Of a DNA stretch of 64,000 bases, positions 8,550 to 17,869 are shown piece by piece (position 1 is the stretch's first letter; each line of letters starts with the position of its first letter). The position numbers were made by a program, and so were the translations under genes. Origin of the DNA: Pseudolabrys sp. (GTDB lineage Bacteria; Pseudomonadota; Alphaproteobacteria; Rhizobiales; Xanthobacteraceae); assembly GCA_017849615.1 (NCBI GenBank), contig JAFIGS010000004.1:62001-126000 (forward strand). Reading direction: 5' to 3'. The notes beneath the pieces were generated by a model that was not told the DNA's origin, did not search any database, and saw only the letters and a program-made list of their open reading frames with translations.

Positions 8550-9494
8550 TTATTCGGCGGGCGCGGTGCGCACGCGGCCGCGCGCATCGGTCCACCATTC
8601 GCGGTTACGAAGGCTGCCGCCCTCGATCGCCGCCAGCGATGCCGCCAGCGCGCCCGCGAGCAGCGCGAAGGCAGCCCAGAAGGCGATGGCGGCGGTCGAC
8701 TTGCGCGCCTTGTCGGCCGCGGCCTGCGCCTGGGTGATCACCTGGTCGACGCGCTTGCGGGCGTCGGCTTCCGGCAGTCCGCTGCGGGAGGCGACAAGCT
8801 GGGTCAGGTAGGTGCGGTCCGGGTCCGTCACGCTGCCGCCCTTGATCATCGCCGGGGCGATGATGCGCGTGATTGAGGCGCGGTCCACCGGGCCGGCTGT
8901 GGTGCGGCTCGGCAACTGGCCGCCCTGCAGCGGCGAGGCCACCTGGCTGCTTTCGACCGGAGCGGTCTGCTGGGCATCGGCCGGCGCCGGTACCGCAGGG
9001 GCCGGACGCTCGGCCCCCGGGGCGGTGCGCAGGAGAGTATCGACGTAGATGTCGGCCGGCTGGGCGCCGGCAGCAACGACTCCGGCGCCGGTAACGCCGG
9101 CAACGCCGGCCAGCGCGCCGCCGAGAATGGTGGCCACCGCGATGGTCGAAACCGCCCAGGTGACAAGGCCGTGCGCGGAGTCACGGAAGTAGCGTTCATG
9201 CGCATGTACCGTCGCCCACTGCGGACGCAGGCGTCCGGTCACGTAGCCGCCGATGGTCGACGACAGCATCGCGACGACGATGAGGAAGATACCGCCGCCG
9301 ATGGTGAAGGTGGTGGCCGACACGCCTTGGCCGCCCCACGGCGATATCACCGAGAAGCCGACGCCGACGCCGAACGCGACAAGGATGAGGGTGATGGCGG
9401 CCGCTGTCACCGCGCCTGCGATGATCGCCTGCCAACTGATCGCCGGCCCGGCATCTTCCGGGGCGGCAACGATATCGATCTCCGTCATAGACAT
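8550..9494 (-). CDS. Inner-membrane protein of unknown function with four to five helices
   Basis: I place the start at the ATG at 9494 (314 residues), preceded by GGAGAG; an upstream frame continuation to 9539 lacks a better site. After a short acidic N-terminus ('MSMTEIDIVAAPEDAG') come helices at about 18-42, 50-75 and 100-130, then a long Ala/Pro/Gln-rich periplasmic or cytoplasmic loop (about 145-255), a helical 'DARKRVDQVITQAQAAADKA' segment, and a final membrane helix near 270-295. The pattern is common in Rhizobiales as uncharacterised 'membrane protein', often near stress genes, but no catalytic motif is visible. The 24-residue membrane ORF follows 26 bp downstream. Confidence 0.78.
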   Translation of the reverse strand: MSMTEIDIVAAPEDAGPAISWQAIIAGAVTAAAITLILVAFGVGVGFSVISPWGGQGVSATTFTIGGGIFLIVVAMLSSTIGGYVTGRLRPQWATVHAHERYFRDSAHGLVTWAVSTIAVATILGGALAGVAGVTGAGVVAAGAQPADIYVDTLLRTAPGAERPAPAVPAPADAQQTAPVESSQVASPLQGGQLPSRTTAGPVDRASITRIIAPAMIKGGSVTDPDRTYLTQLVASRSGLPEADARKRVDQVITQAQAAADKARKSTAAIAFWAAFALLAGALAASLAAIEGGSLRNREWWTDARGRVRTAPAE

Positions 9495-9633
9495 GAGCCC
9501 AACTCTCCATGAACGTGGCCAATGGTTTTGGCTTGCCACGTTTATGGCGCGTCAACAGATGCTGTGCGGAAATGTTCCGGGGAGGCGTCGAACGCCGATG
9601 CGTAGTTCGAGGCCTGCCGCCGACGCGGGGGGG

Positions 9634-10032
9634 CTAGCGCCGGAAACCCTCGATGACGCTGCGCACGCGCTCGGCGTTGCGTTCGGCGTCCGATTTGCGC
9701 AGCTTGGCGAGCCGTGCGTCGCAGTCGATCGGCTCACGGTAGTCGATCGCGCCGGTCCAGTTGTCGAAGGACTGCTCGTAGCAACGGTCGGGATCGACGA
9801 TGAGGATCGTGCCCTGGCGGTGCGCGAGCGCTGCCCGGAGTGAGGCCTGACGCGCAATCTCGGCGACCTCTTCGGCGGTCGGTTCAATCTGGGTGGGCTT
9901 GAGCCGTGGCGCGACGAAGACCAGCACGGCCAGCACGCCAAGTAGCAGCGCTGCGCCAACGCTGAGAGCGAAGACATCGCTTGCGCGAAGTTGCTTGCGT
10001 TCGTGCGCTCTGAGCAGGCGGGTATGGTACAT
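9634..10032 (-). CDS. Single-pass membrane protein of unknown function
   Basis: The 132-residue protein has a basic cytoplasmic N-terminus ('MYHTRLLRAHERKQLRASD'), one membrane helix (about 21-42), and a soluble domain of about 90 residues that would face the periplasm. That domain has two cysteines ('DPDRCYEQ' and 'EPIDCDAR') that could form a disulfide. The domain pattern 'TILIVDPDRCYEQSFDNWTG' recurs in small Rhizobiales hypothetical proteins, but I know no function. It is transcribed toward the 314-residue membrane protein gene with 139 bp between them. Confidence 0.7.
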   Translation of the reverse strand: MYHTRLLRAHERKQLRASDVFALSVGAALLLGVLAVLVFVAPRLKPTQIEPTAEEVAEIARQASLRAALAHRQGTILIVDPDRCYEQSFDNWTGAIDYREPIDCDARLAKLRKSDAERNAERVRSVIEGFRR

Positions 10033-10154
10033 GGCGATCCGGGCGGCCGGGGTAAACCAGCGTTAGCCCTGGACCTTAGACCTGCCGGCTTGCGGTCGCT
10101 TAAAGAACTCGCGTCAAATTTTACGGAAAATTTGCGCCGGGGGCGGCCGGGGCA

Positions 10155-11930
10155 TCACAGCGTATAGGCCGTGCGGAAGCCGCCCCATTTCTTGCCGAAA
10201 ACCCGGATCGGCGCGCCGATTTCCCACATCATGACGACCCTGTCGCCCATGTCGCGCGGGTAGTTCTGGATAAGGTAGGGACGGACGACGCGTCCCGCGG
10301 ACAGTCCGGCGCGGTCGTCGAAGATGCGGCGGTTGCGGGCGTGCGCCGCGTTCCAGATCGGATCGTCGGCGCGCTGCGGCTGGGAGTAGATGGCATTGTG
10401 CACCGGCAGATAGCCGTTGCGATCGACGGCGGCGCAAAAAACCATGCGCGGATCGCTTGCCAGAAGCGGCTCAAGCACGCCCGGCAGCAGGCTTTCGCAC
10501 AATGACAGGAACTTGGTGCGGTGCTGCTGCGGGTCGGTGCCGGGAATCGGCTCATAATGATTGTCAAACAGGTCATCGAGCGCGATGCGCCCGGCATTGA
10601 CGGCGCCCTCTAGCAGCGCCGAAATGCGGTCGGCGCCATCGATGGCCCGTGCGATGAATTCCTTGTTGGCGCCGCGGATGGCGGCAAGGCGGTCATCGAG
10701 ATTGGCTTTGGTCTCGGGCGGGAGCGGCCCGAACTGCAGGTGCAATCCCAGGTCCGACTGATTGACCAGGTGGAGTACGCATCGGCCGATGCCCGCGACC
10801 TCGGCGTCTATCGTCATCCCCGTTTGCAAAGGTCTCAGCTCACGCAGGCGCACCAGCAGGCCGCCTTCCGAGATGTCGGCGGTCTGGCCGCGCAGCAGCG
10901 CGCCGCCAACCTCGAGCGTCACGTCGAGTTCGCAGGGCAGGCGCTCGTGCTGGCGGCGGTCGCCGATATCGGTCAGGCGCAAGAAGATCACGCAGCGCGT
11001 CTTGAGCTGCTCGGCGAGACGACCGGCTTCCTGGCCGGACCGGTCGACGACGTCGCCATGCGCGGTGGCATCGGCTGCGGCCTGGCGGATCTCGCCGGCG
11101 CCGTCCGCGACAGCGCCGATGAAGGCGGAGGTTTCGCTGGCATTGCGTGACAAGCCGTCGGTGGTCGTCACCTGCGCCTGCACCGCTTCGGCGATCGACG
11201 AGAACACCGGCCGTACCGCCTTGGTCGCGTCGGAAATGCGATGCACGGCGGCGATCGAGGCGGCGGCCGCTTTCTGCAGCGTTTCGATCTTGCGGCTGAT
11301 GTCTTCGGTGGCGGCCTGGGTTCGCACCGACAGCTCTTTCACTTCAGCGGCGACGACAGCGAAGCCGCGACCGGCTGCGCCCGCCCGCGCCGCTTCGATG
11401 GTGGCATTGAGCGCCAGAAGGTTTGTCTGGCGCGCCACGCTGGCGATAAGATTGACGACCTTGCCGATTTCGCCGATCGATGACTTGAGTTCATCGACGC
11501 TTTTATTCGCGGCGCTGGCGGCGGACTCGGCGTCGTCGGTGAGAGCGCCCGCCGCCTTGACCCGGCCGTCGATTTCGCCGGCCGATTGCGCCAGTTCGAC
11601 AGTGGCCTCGGCGACCTGACCGGCATCGCGCCGGGCGTCCTGCGATTGCGCGGCGAGATTCTCGCTGCGCGAGCGAATCGACGCCAGGGCGCGGGTGGAG
11701 GCGGTGGTGCCGGAATGCACGGCTTCGGCGGCTTGCGCGACGTCGCGGATCATCGCGCCGAGATCGAGTTCGATCAGGTCGATGGTCTCGCGCACCGAAG
11801 CGGTAAGGGCGGCTGTCGCAGCTTCGTGATCGGAAGTGGCGGCGGGGGAAGCGACGGAAGCAGCGGAGGCATCAGGCAAAGCCTGCCCGTCTCGCGGTTG
11901 CGATTGCGCCTTGAGCTTCATCCCCAGCAT
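10155..11930 (-). CDS. Soluble methyl-accepting chemotaxis protein with PilZ domain
   Basis: The 591-residue receptor has no membrane helix. Residues about 45-310 are the coiled-coil signalling domain, with the CheA/CheW-contacting hairpin tip around 165-200 ('[16 protein letters not shown]', '[15 protein letters not shown]'). Residues about 325-415 form a PilZ domain with both c-di-GMP-binding motifs: the arginine motif 'RRQHERLP' and 'DISEGG'. A C-terminal segment (about 430-591) has '[16 protein letters not shown]', typical of the Cache/PAS-like tail of some alphaproteobacterial receptors. The order (signalling, PilZ, sensor-like tail) and cytoplasmic location suggest that c-di-GMP level feeds into chemotaxis. 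No other chemotaxis gene is in the window, so it is an orphan receptor. Confidence 0.87.
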   Translation of the reverse strand: MLGMKLKAQSQPRDGQALPDASAASVASPAATSDHEAATAALTASVRETIDLIELDLGAMIRDVAQAAEAVHSGTTASTRALASIRSRSENLAAQSQDARRDAGQVAEATVELAQSAGEIDGRVKAAGALTDDAESAASAANKSVDELKSSIGEIGKVVNLIASVARQTNLLALNATIEAARAGAAGRGFAVVAAEVKELSVRTQAATEDISRKIETLQKAAAASIAAVHRISDATKAVRPVFSSIAEAVQAQVTTTDGLSRNASETSAFIGAVADGAGEIRQAAADATAHGDVVDRSGQEAGRLAEQLKTRCVIFLRLTDIGDRRQHERLPCELDVTLEVGGALLRGQTADISEGGLLVRLRELRPLQTGMTIDAEVAGIGRCVLHLVNQSDLGLHLQFGPLPPETKANLDDRLAAIRGANKEFIARAIDGADRISALLEGAVNAGRIALDDLFDNHYEPIPGTDPQQHRTKFLSLCESLLPGVLEPLLASDPRMVFCAAVDRNGYLPVHNAIYSQPQRADDPIWNAAHARNRRIFDDRAGLSAGRVVRPYLIQNYPRDMGDRVVMMWEIGAPIRVFGKKWGGFRTAYTL

Positions 11931-12119
11931 GGTGGTACAGGATTAGGCAGCAGGGTTAATACCGGCTTAAAACCGGGTTCGGCTGGCTGCTTCCGCGGCA
12001 TTTTGACGTCGAGTGAAGCATTTTCGGCCACAGCGGGGGCGACAGATCGACCGGTCTTTCGTTCTCGATGGTCGATACCTACATCCGAATCCGATCGTCA
12101 TTACAAGAAACAACCGAAC

Positions 12120-13151
12120 ATGCTCGACTTCACGCCTCCTTCCCCAGAGGAAGACGATGGCGTGGGTGCGGCCGCGGCCGCCCTCGCGCCGGAAACTGAA
12201 ATCCTCGATGCGTATTCCCGCGCGGTGACCTCGGTCGCGGACGCGGTGGGCCCCGCCGTGCTGCGCGTGGAAACACGCGGCGCCGGCGGGCGCCAAGGCT
12301 CTACGAGTTCTGCCGGCACCGGTTCCGGCGTCACCATCGCTCCCGATGGGCTGGTGCTGACCAACTGCCACGTCGTCGAGGGCGCCAGGGAGATCCGGCT
12401 GCTCGACACCGAGGGCCGCGTGATGGAGGCGCGCGCCATCGGCGTCGATCCCGACACCGATCTCGCGTTGCTGCGCGCCGGCGCGGCGCGCGACCTGCCG
12501 CACGCGACGCTCGGCGATTCCAAGTCGCTGCGTCGCGGCCAGTTGGTCGTCGCCATCGGCAATCCGCTCGGTTTTGAATCGACCGTGACCGCCGGCGTTA
12601 TTTCCGCGCTCGGCCGGTCGCTGCGCGCCCGCAACGGCAGGCTGATCGAGGACGTGATCCAGACCGACGCCGCGCTCAATCCCGGCAATTCGGGCGGGCC
12701 GCTGGTGTCGTCGCGCGGCGAGGTGATCGGCATCAACACCGCTGTGATCCGCGGCGCGCAGGGCATCTGCTTTGCCGTTGCGGCCAACACTGCGCAGTTC
12801 GTGCTGTCCGAACTCATCCAGCACGGCCGCGTGCGGCGCGGTTATATCGGTGTGTCGGGGCAGACGGTGGAAGTGCCGCGCCGGCAGGCGCGCAACGCCG
12901 GGATCGAGAACCGCTCCGGCGCGATGATTTCCGGTCTCGAACAAAGCGGGCCGGCGGCGCAAGCAGGGCTGATGTCCTTCGATATCATCGTGCGTGTCGA
13001 TGGCGAGGCGGTGACCGGCGTCGACGATCTGATCCGCATCCTCAATGGCGAGCGGATAGGGCGGCGGGTTGCGTTCGATGTCCTGCGGCGAGGACAGTTG
13101 CGCAGCTTCGATGTGATGCCGCTGGAGCGGCCTGTCGCGAAGGCGGCGTAG
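12120..13151 (+). CDS. HtrA/Deg-like S1C serine protease with PDZ domain, no export signal
   Basis: The 343-residue protein starts at the ATG at 12120. The catalytic triad is visible: His84 in 'LTNCHVVEGA', Asp114 in 'DPDTDLALLRA' and Ser191 in 'LNPGNSGGPLV'. A single PDZ domain (about 245-335, 'SGLEQSGPAAQAGLMSFDII') follows. Deg proteases are normally exported or membrane-anchored, but the N-terminus here is acidic and Ala-rich ('MLDFTPPSPEEDDGVG'), with no hydrophobic segment, and the in-frame upstream codons offer none either. It may therefore work in the cytoplasm. The next gene converges on it with a gap of 3 bp. Confidence 0.88.
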   Translation: MLDFTPPSPEEDDGVGAAAAALAPETEILDAYSRAVTSVADAVGPAVLRVETRGAGGRQGSTSSAGTGSGVTIAPDGLVLTNCHVVEGAREIRLLDTEGRVMEARAIGVDPDTDLALLRAGAARDLPHATLGDSKSLRRGQLVVAIGNPLGFESTVTAGVISALGRSLRARNGRLIEDVIQTDAALNPGNSGGPLVSSRGEVIGINTAVIRGAQGICFAVAANTAQFVLSELIQHGRVRRGYIGVSGQTVEVPRRQARNAGIENRSGAMISGLEQSGPAAQAGLMSFDIIVRVDGEAVTGVDDLIRILNGERIGRRVAFDVLRRGQLRSFDVMPLERPVAKAA

Positions 13152-13154
13152 CGT

Positions 13155-13679
13155 TTATTGCGGGAAGGCCTTGTCGCAGATCGCGCGATCGCCGCGCTGC
13201 CGAATGAAAACGCGATCGTCGGAGCCGCGGCCGCCGAAGCTGCCGAAATCCTTCTCGCCTTCGGCGGCAATCACGGCGGCGGTGCTACCCGCGATTTCGA
13301 GCCGCACGCTCTTTCCCAGGGGCGTGAGCGAGCCGCCATCGGCCTCGATGTACCAGTTTATGCGGTTGCCGACAGTCATGCAGGACAGCGCCTGGCCATA
13401 CCATTCCGGCGAGCGTTTGAGCATGAAGCCGATTCCGGCCTCGAAATTGTCGGGGCCATTTTTGCGCGTCTCGTCGAAGCGCACATTGACATCGAAGTCG
13501 ATGAAGATGCGCCGCACCGTCTGTCTGGGGTGACTGCGCAGATGCGCCTCGTCATAGACGCGCAGATAGCAAGGCCTGCCGCCGTCCACGCCGGCAAACA
13601 GGCGGCTCTAGAGATCATCGGCTGCGGCGGCCGGGAAAGCTGCGATCGTGAGGACGAGAAAAAGCGCGAGCCGTGTCAT
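13155..13679 (-). pseudogene. Secreted-protein gene interrupted by an in-frame amber codon
   Basis: An ATG at 13679 opens a textbook signal peptide ('MTRLALFLVLTIAAFPAAAA' then DDL). Codon 24 is TAG (13610-13608), and the same frame then continues without a break for 150 codons to the stop at 13155, giving a soluble domain with 'GGRPCYLRVYDEAHLRSHP', 'GQALSCMTVGNRINWYIEAD' and a C-terminal 'DRAICDKAFPQ'. The signal peptide and the mature domain thus belong to one gene of 174 codons with a single nonsense codon, probably a CAG to TAG change. The domain resembles small periplasmic hypothetical proteins with cysteine pairs. Without suppression, only a signal-less product from a downstream GTG could be made. 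A sequencing error or a very recent mutation would look the same. Confidence 0.7.
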
Positions 13680-13753
13680 GCAATAAAGCATGGTACGGCT
13701 CGCGCGCGATCCTTGACCTGGGTCATGACCCGACGTTGCGCATCGGGCGCGAG

Positions 13754-14074
13754 CTACTGCGCCTTCTCTTCCGGCTCGTCGTCCGCGGCCGGAGCGGGAG
13801 CGGCGGCTGGGGCGGCAGCAGCAGGCTTCTTCGATTTAGCCTGCTTGAGCGCATCCTGACGCGCTTTCGGTTCGTAATTCCCGGCGCCCATGCACTTCTT
13901 CATGAAGGCATCGCGCTTGGCGCCCGTCAGGCTGTCGTGCTCGGCGCCGGCCTTGCAGGTTTCCATCTTCTCCTGCTTGGTCGCGGCAGCGGCGGGTTGT
14001 GCGGCCAGAGCGAATGGCAGCAGGCCCGCCAGCGCGAGCGTCGTCATTTTCAGCGGCGGCGAAATGCGTGGCAT
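13754..14074 (-). CDS. PsiF-repeat family periplasmic protein
   Basis: I chose the ATG at 14074, which has AGGGA upstream and leads directly into a signal peptide (about 1-28, ending QPAAAA). The 106-residue product carries one PsiF-type motif with a paired-cysteine pattern, 'METCKAGAEHDSLTGAKRD' followed by 'AFMKKCMG', and then an Ala/Pro/Lys tail ending 'DDEPEEKAQ'. PsiF proteins of Enterobacteria are phosphate-starvation-inducible and periplasmic, but their function is unknown. It lies 131 bp downstream of rne on the same strand. Confidence 0.75.
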   Translation of the reverse strand: MPRISPPLKMTTLALAGLLPFALAAQPAAAATKQEKMETCKAGAEHDSLTGAKRDAFMKKCMGAGNYEPKARQDALKQAKSKKPAAAAPAAAPAPAADDEPEEKAQ

Positions 14075-14205
14075 CGGCGTCGTCCCTTGATCGGGTTCCA
14101 TGTACAGGTGGAACACACTTCCCATATAGCACGCTTTCGGCAATGCCAGCGCGCTGTCAGGCTGCGGCGCATCCGCCGCAGGCCCGATGTGATGGCCGAT
14201 TGCGG

Positions 14206-17187
14206 CTAACTGTTGTCGCCCAGCAGCCGCTTGGCCCACCAGCCGCGCTTCGGCGGTTGCGCAGCGGTATCCACGGTCGGCGACGATACCACCGGCGCAG
14301 GCGGCGGCGGGGCCGGAATTGCTACGGCGATCGGCTCGCTTGTGCCAACCGGCGCCGGTTCGCGCACCGTCGAGCGACGCCGCGGCGCAGCTTCGGGTTG
14401 CGGTTCGGCGGTGGCGGGCGGAGGCGTGGCCTCGTGCACCGGTGTCGGCTGCGGGAAGGGCGGCGCCATCAGCCCGGCATCCTCATCGCTGAGCACCGGA
14501 TGCGGCGCGCCTTCCGCGGTCTCGTGTACGCCTTGCTCGGCCGGCGCAGCGTTCGCATCGCCGGACTGGAAATTTTCATCGCGCTGACGGTTGCGACGGC
14601 CACCCCGGCGGCCACGGCGCCGCCGGCGGCGCGGATCGCCATTGGCGTCGCCGCCTTCGGCAACGGCTTCCTCGCCATCCTGTTCCGACGCGACACCTTC
14701 TTCCTCGGGCGAGCCGGCGTCATGGTCCTCATGAGCGACGGCATGTTCGCCGAGGTTTTGCTGTTGCGGCTCGGCCTCGTCGCGCGAGCGGCCGCGGCCC
14801 CGGCCGCGCCCACGACGCCGGCGGCGGCGACGGCCCCCGTCGCGCTCGCCTTCGCCTTCTTCGGCGCCCTGGCCTTCGGTTTCGCCTTCGGCGCCTTCAT
14901 CCTCGTCTTCATCGGCGGAAGCCGCGAAGCTTTCGTCCTCGTATTCCGGTTCCTCCGGCGCGACGAAGTCGTCGCCCTCGACCGTGTTGGGCATCGGCGG
15001 TGCGGCGGCGGCAATGGCCTTTGCCTGCTCGGCGCTGTGCACCAGTTCGCCGCGCTCGACCATGTACGACACCTGTGGCGCCACGGTGGAATCGGCGGAG
15101 ACCGTGATGGTGATGCGGAAGCGCTCTTCCAGCGCGCGCAGATGAGCGCGCTTGTGATTGAGCACATAAAGCGCAACTTCCGAGCGCGTGCGCACGGTGA
15201 TGTTGTGCGTGGCGCCCTTGTTGAGCGTGTCCTCGATGGCGCGCAGCAATTGCAGCGCGACCGACGACACCGAGCGCACATGGCCGAGGCCGCCGCACAC
15301 CGGGCACTTCTCGGTCGAGGATTCCAGCACCGACGTACGGATACGCTGGCGCGACATTTCGAGCAGGCCGAAATGCGAGATGCGGCCGACCTGGATGCGC
15401 GCGCGGTCGTGCTTGAGGGCTTCCTTCATGCGCCGCTCGACCGTGCGGTTGTTGCGGCCTTCGTCCATGTCGATGAAGTCGATGACGATGAGACCGGCGA
15501 GATCGCGCAGGCGCAACTGGCGGGCGACTTCGTCGGCGGCCTCGCAGTTGGTCTTGAGCGCGGTGTCCTCGATGTGATGCTCGCGCGTGGCGCGGCCGGA
15601 GTTCACGTCGATGGCGACCAGCGCCTCGGTCTGATTGATGACGATATAGCCGCCCGAGCGCAATTGCACGGTCGGCTGGAACATGGCGTCGAGCTGGCTT
15701 TCGATGCCGTAACGGGTGAACAGCGGCTGCGCTTCGCTGTACAGCTTCACGTTCTTGGCGTGCGTCGGCATCAGCATGCGCATGAAGTCGCGCGCTTCCT
15801 TGTAGCCGGCTTCGCCTGCGACGATGATCTCGTCGATGTCCTTGGAATAGAGATCGCGGATCGAGCGCTTGATCAGCGAGCCTTCCTCGTAAACGAGGGT
15901 GGGGGCCATCGACTTGAGCGTCAGATCGCGCACCGTCTCCCACAGACGCAGGAGATATTCGAAGTCGCGCTTCACCTCCATCTTGGTGCGCGCGGCGCCG
16001 GCGGTGCGCAGGATCACGCCCATGCCTTCCGGCACGTCGAGTTCCTGCATGATTTCCTTCAGACGCGAGCGATCTTCACCCGAGGATATCTTGCGCGAGA
16101 TACCGCCGCCGCGCGCGGTGTTCGGCATCAGCACCGAGTAACGGCCGGCAAGCGAAAGATAGGTCGTCAGCGCCGCGCCCTTGGAGCCGCGCTCTTCCTT
16201 CACGACTTGGACCAGCATTACCTGGCGGCGCTTGATGACTTCCTGGATCTTGTAGTTGCGGCGGAAGCGCGGCTTGCGATCCTCGACTTCTTCGAGGGCG
16301 TCGGCACCGCCAACGGATTCAACCGGCTCGGCTTCGTCGTCGTGATCGTCGCCATTACCGTTGTCATCGGCGTGATCGTTGTCGTGGCCATTGTCCCGGC
16401 CCGCGTCGCCGCCGTTCTGGTCATCGTGGTCGCCGGACGATTCTCCCGCGGCGATGGTTTGAGCGTCGGGCAGGAGGGTTTCATCGCCGGTTTCGGCGTG
16501 ATCCTCGCCGCCTTCCGGCTTCATGGCGCCGGTGTCGATGGCTTCCTCGGCCGGCGCGGTCTGGATATGGGCCTGCGGCAGCGGCGGCAGTTCGATTTCT
16601 TCCGACGTCGGCAACTGATGCTCGGCGGCGGCTGGCGCTTCAGCCGATGCCTCGGCTTCTGCCGGGGCGCTGGCATCCGACAGCGGGAATTCGGTGTGCT
16701 CGGCTTCCGGCGGCGTCACGCCGCCAAGCGCGGCTTCACCGGCGACTTCGCTCAGAGTTTCGGCGTTTCCTTCGTTCGGCGTTTCAGCGGCCACGGCCTC
16801 GGTGCGGCTGGCGTCGCGCGCGCGATCCGAGCGACGGTTGCGATTGCGGCGGCCGCCACGGCTGCTGCGGCTTTCGTGCTCGGCTTCGGCCTGGCGGGCG
16901 TCCTGCTCTTCCTGGGCAAGGAGGGCCTGCCGGTCGGCGACCGGTATCTGATAATAGTCGGGATGGATTTCGGCGAAGGCCAGGAAGCCGTGGCGGTTGC
17001 CGCCGTAATCGACAAACGCCGCCTGAAGCGACGGTTCGACCCGGGTGACCTTGGCGAGGTAGATGTTGCCGCGGAGCTGCTTGCGGTTAGCGGACTCGAA
17101 GTCGAATTCCTCGACGCGGTTGCCCCGCAGGACGACCACCCGAGTCTCTTCCGGGTGGGTCGCGTCGATCAACATTTTGTCGGGCAT
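14206..17187 (-). CDS. rne: Ribonuclease E (RNase E/G family)
   Basis: The 993-residue enzyme starts 'MPDKMLIDATHPEETRVVVL', the usual alphaproteobacterial RNase E beginning. The S1 RNA-binding domain begins near residue 36 ('RGNIYLAKVTRVEPSLQAAF') and is split by a large acidic/low-complexity insert (about 92-305), as in other alphaproteobacterial RNase E proteins. The catalytic core follows, including 'GGYIVINQTEALVAIDVNSG' and 'LIVIDFIDMD' with the Mg-binding aspartates. The zinc-link motif 'KCPVCGGLGH' is near 626-635. The C-terminal 330 residues are disordered, alternating acidic and Arg-rich tracts, and are the expected degradosome scaffold and RNA-binding region. It degrades mRNA and processes rRNA, usually at the membrane. 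It is divergent from amiC with a long leader of about 670 bp. Confidence 0.95.
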   Translation of the reverse strand: MPDKMLIDATHPEETRVVVLRGNRVEEFDFESANRKQLRGNIYLAKVTRVEPSLQAAFVDYGGNRHGFLAFAEIHPDYYQIPVADRQALLAQEEQDARQAEAEHESRSSRGGRRNRNRRSDRARDASRTEAVAAETPNEGNAETLSEVAGEAALGGVTPPEAEHTEFPLSDASAPAEAEASAEAPAAAEHQLPTSEEIELPPLPQAHIQTAPAEEAIDTGAMKPEGGEDHAETGDETLLPDAQTIAAGESSGDHDDQNGGDAGRDNGHDNDHADDNGNGDDHDDEAEPVESVGGADALEEVEDRKPRFRRNYKIQEVIKRRQVMLVQVVKEERGSKGAALTTYLSLAGRYSVLMPNTARGGGISRKISSGEDRSRLKEIMQELDVPEGMGVILRTAGAARTKMEVKRDFEYLLRLWETVRDLTLKSMAPTLVYEEGSLIKRSIRDLYSKDIDEIIVAGEAGYKEARDFMRMLMPTHAKNVKLYSEAQPLFTRYGIESQLDAMFQPTVQLRSGGYIVINQTEALVAIDVNSGRATREHHIEDTALKTNCEAADEVARQLRLRDLAGLIVIDFIDMDEGRNNRTVERRMKEALKHDRARIQVGRISHFGLLEMSRQRIRTSVLESSTEKCPVCGGLGHVRSVSSVALQLLRAIEDTLNKGATHNITVRTRSEVALYVLNHKRAHLRALEERFRITITVSADSTVAPQVSYMVERGELVHSAEQAKAIAAAAPPMPNTVEGDDFVAPEEPEYEDESFAASADEDEDEGAEGETEGQGAEEGEGERDGGRRRRRRRGRGRGRGRSRDEAEPQQQNLGEHAVAHEDHDAGSPEEEGVASEQDGEEAVAEGGDANGDPRRRRRRGRRGGRRNRQRDENFQSGDANAAPAEQGVHETAEGAPHPVLSDEDAGLMAPPFPQPTPVHEATPPPATAEPQPEAAPRRRSTVREPAPVGTSEPIAVAIPAPPPPAPVVSSPTVDTAAQPPKRGWWAKRLLGDNS

Positions 17188-17869
17188 TGGAATATCTCAC
17201 TGAGGCCGTCCGGCCCGCCGGTTCGCGCAACGAAGGCGCGAGCCGGGACGCGACCCGAAGAACGGATCGGCGAAACGGGGAGGATGCCTGATGGGGGTTT
17301 GAAGGGTGGGGCGCGCTTTCACGCCGTAACGAGCCAAGGCCCGGAAGCCGGACAAGGTCCATGCCGAAGCGAGCTGTCACGATGGATTCGCGAAAGCGGG
17401 GGACCTCGAATGGCTTTTGCTGCGACCTTGGCAGCATAAATTTGCGACCCGTAGCGCTTGCGGCGACGCCAAAAACCGGGCGCTGCCGAGATTTCTCACT
17501 GCTGACCGGCTGGAGCGCGGATGGCCGAACGGGCCAATCGCTGTTCCGGGTGTCCTCGCACCAGAACTCCTGAAGAATCCTGGCACCAAGGGTTTCGGCT
17601 CGCTTCGCCGTCCGCTCGGTCTGCCTCCTGGGGGGACCGATCCGGACTGGCGGGCCGGGATGCCCGAACGCGGTGCAACCGGAACTAAACCGTCAGCACT
17701 AGCTATGTACGGCTGGAATCTGCTGTTGGCAAGCAAGGGCTTGGCCCGGTCGCGGCGCAAACGTCACACTTTCGCGGCGAATGCCGCCGAAAACGGTCCA
17801 ATCGTCAACTTCCATTAACCGGCGCAGCCGCTAATGGGGTAAAACGCGCCCCCAGAGGGATTGGATTCG
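17188..17869. other. Long divergent intergenic region, probable rne leader
   Basis: About 680 bp separate the divergent rne and amiC genes, and I find no convincing protein gene here. Open frames of up to 133 codons exist on both strands, but their products are Arg/Pro/Ser-rich shadows without motifs. In several bacteria rne has a long 5' leader through which RNase E limits its own synthesis; the gap is compatible with that, but no specific hairpin is proven. Near the amiC start the region contains the small inverted repeat CCATTA/TAATGG (about 17813-17837). Confidence 0.45.

Noticed and set aside
13999-17439. A 1146-codon open frame on the + strand opposite rne
   Set aside because: It is antisense to the clear rne gene, its product is Arg/His/Leu low-complexity with no domain, and it exists because high GC suppresses stop codons in that frame.
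17377-17818. Open frames of about 130 codons on both strands in the rne-amiC gap
   Set aside because: The products are Pro/Ser/Arg-rich without motifs, and two long frames overlap on opposite strands, which is typical of noncoding high-GC DNA.
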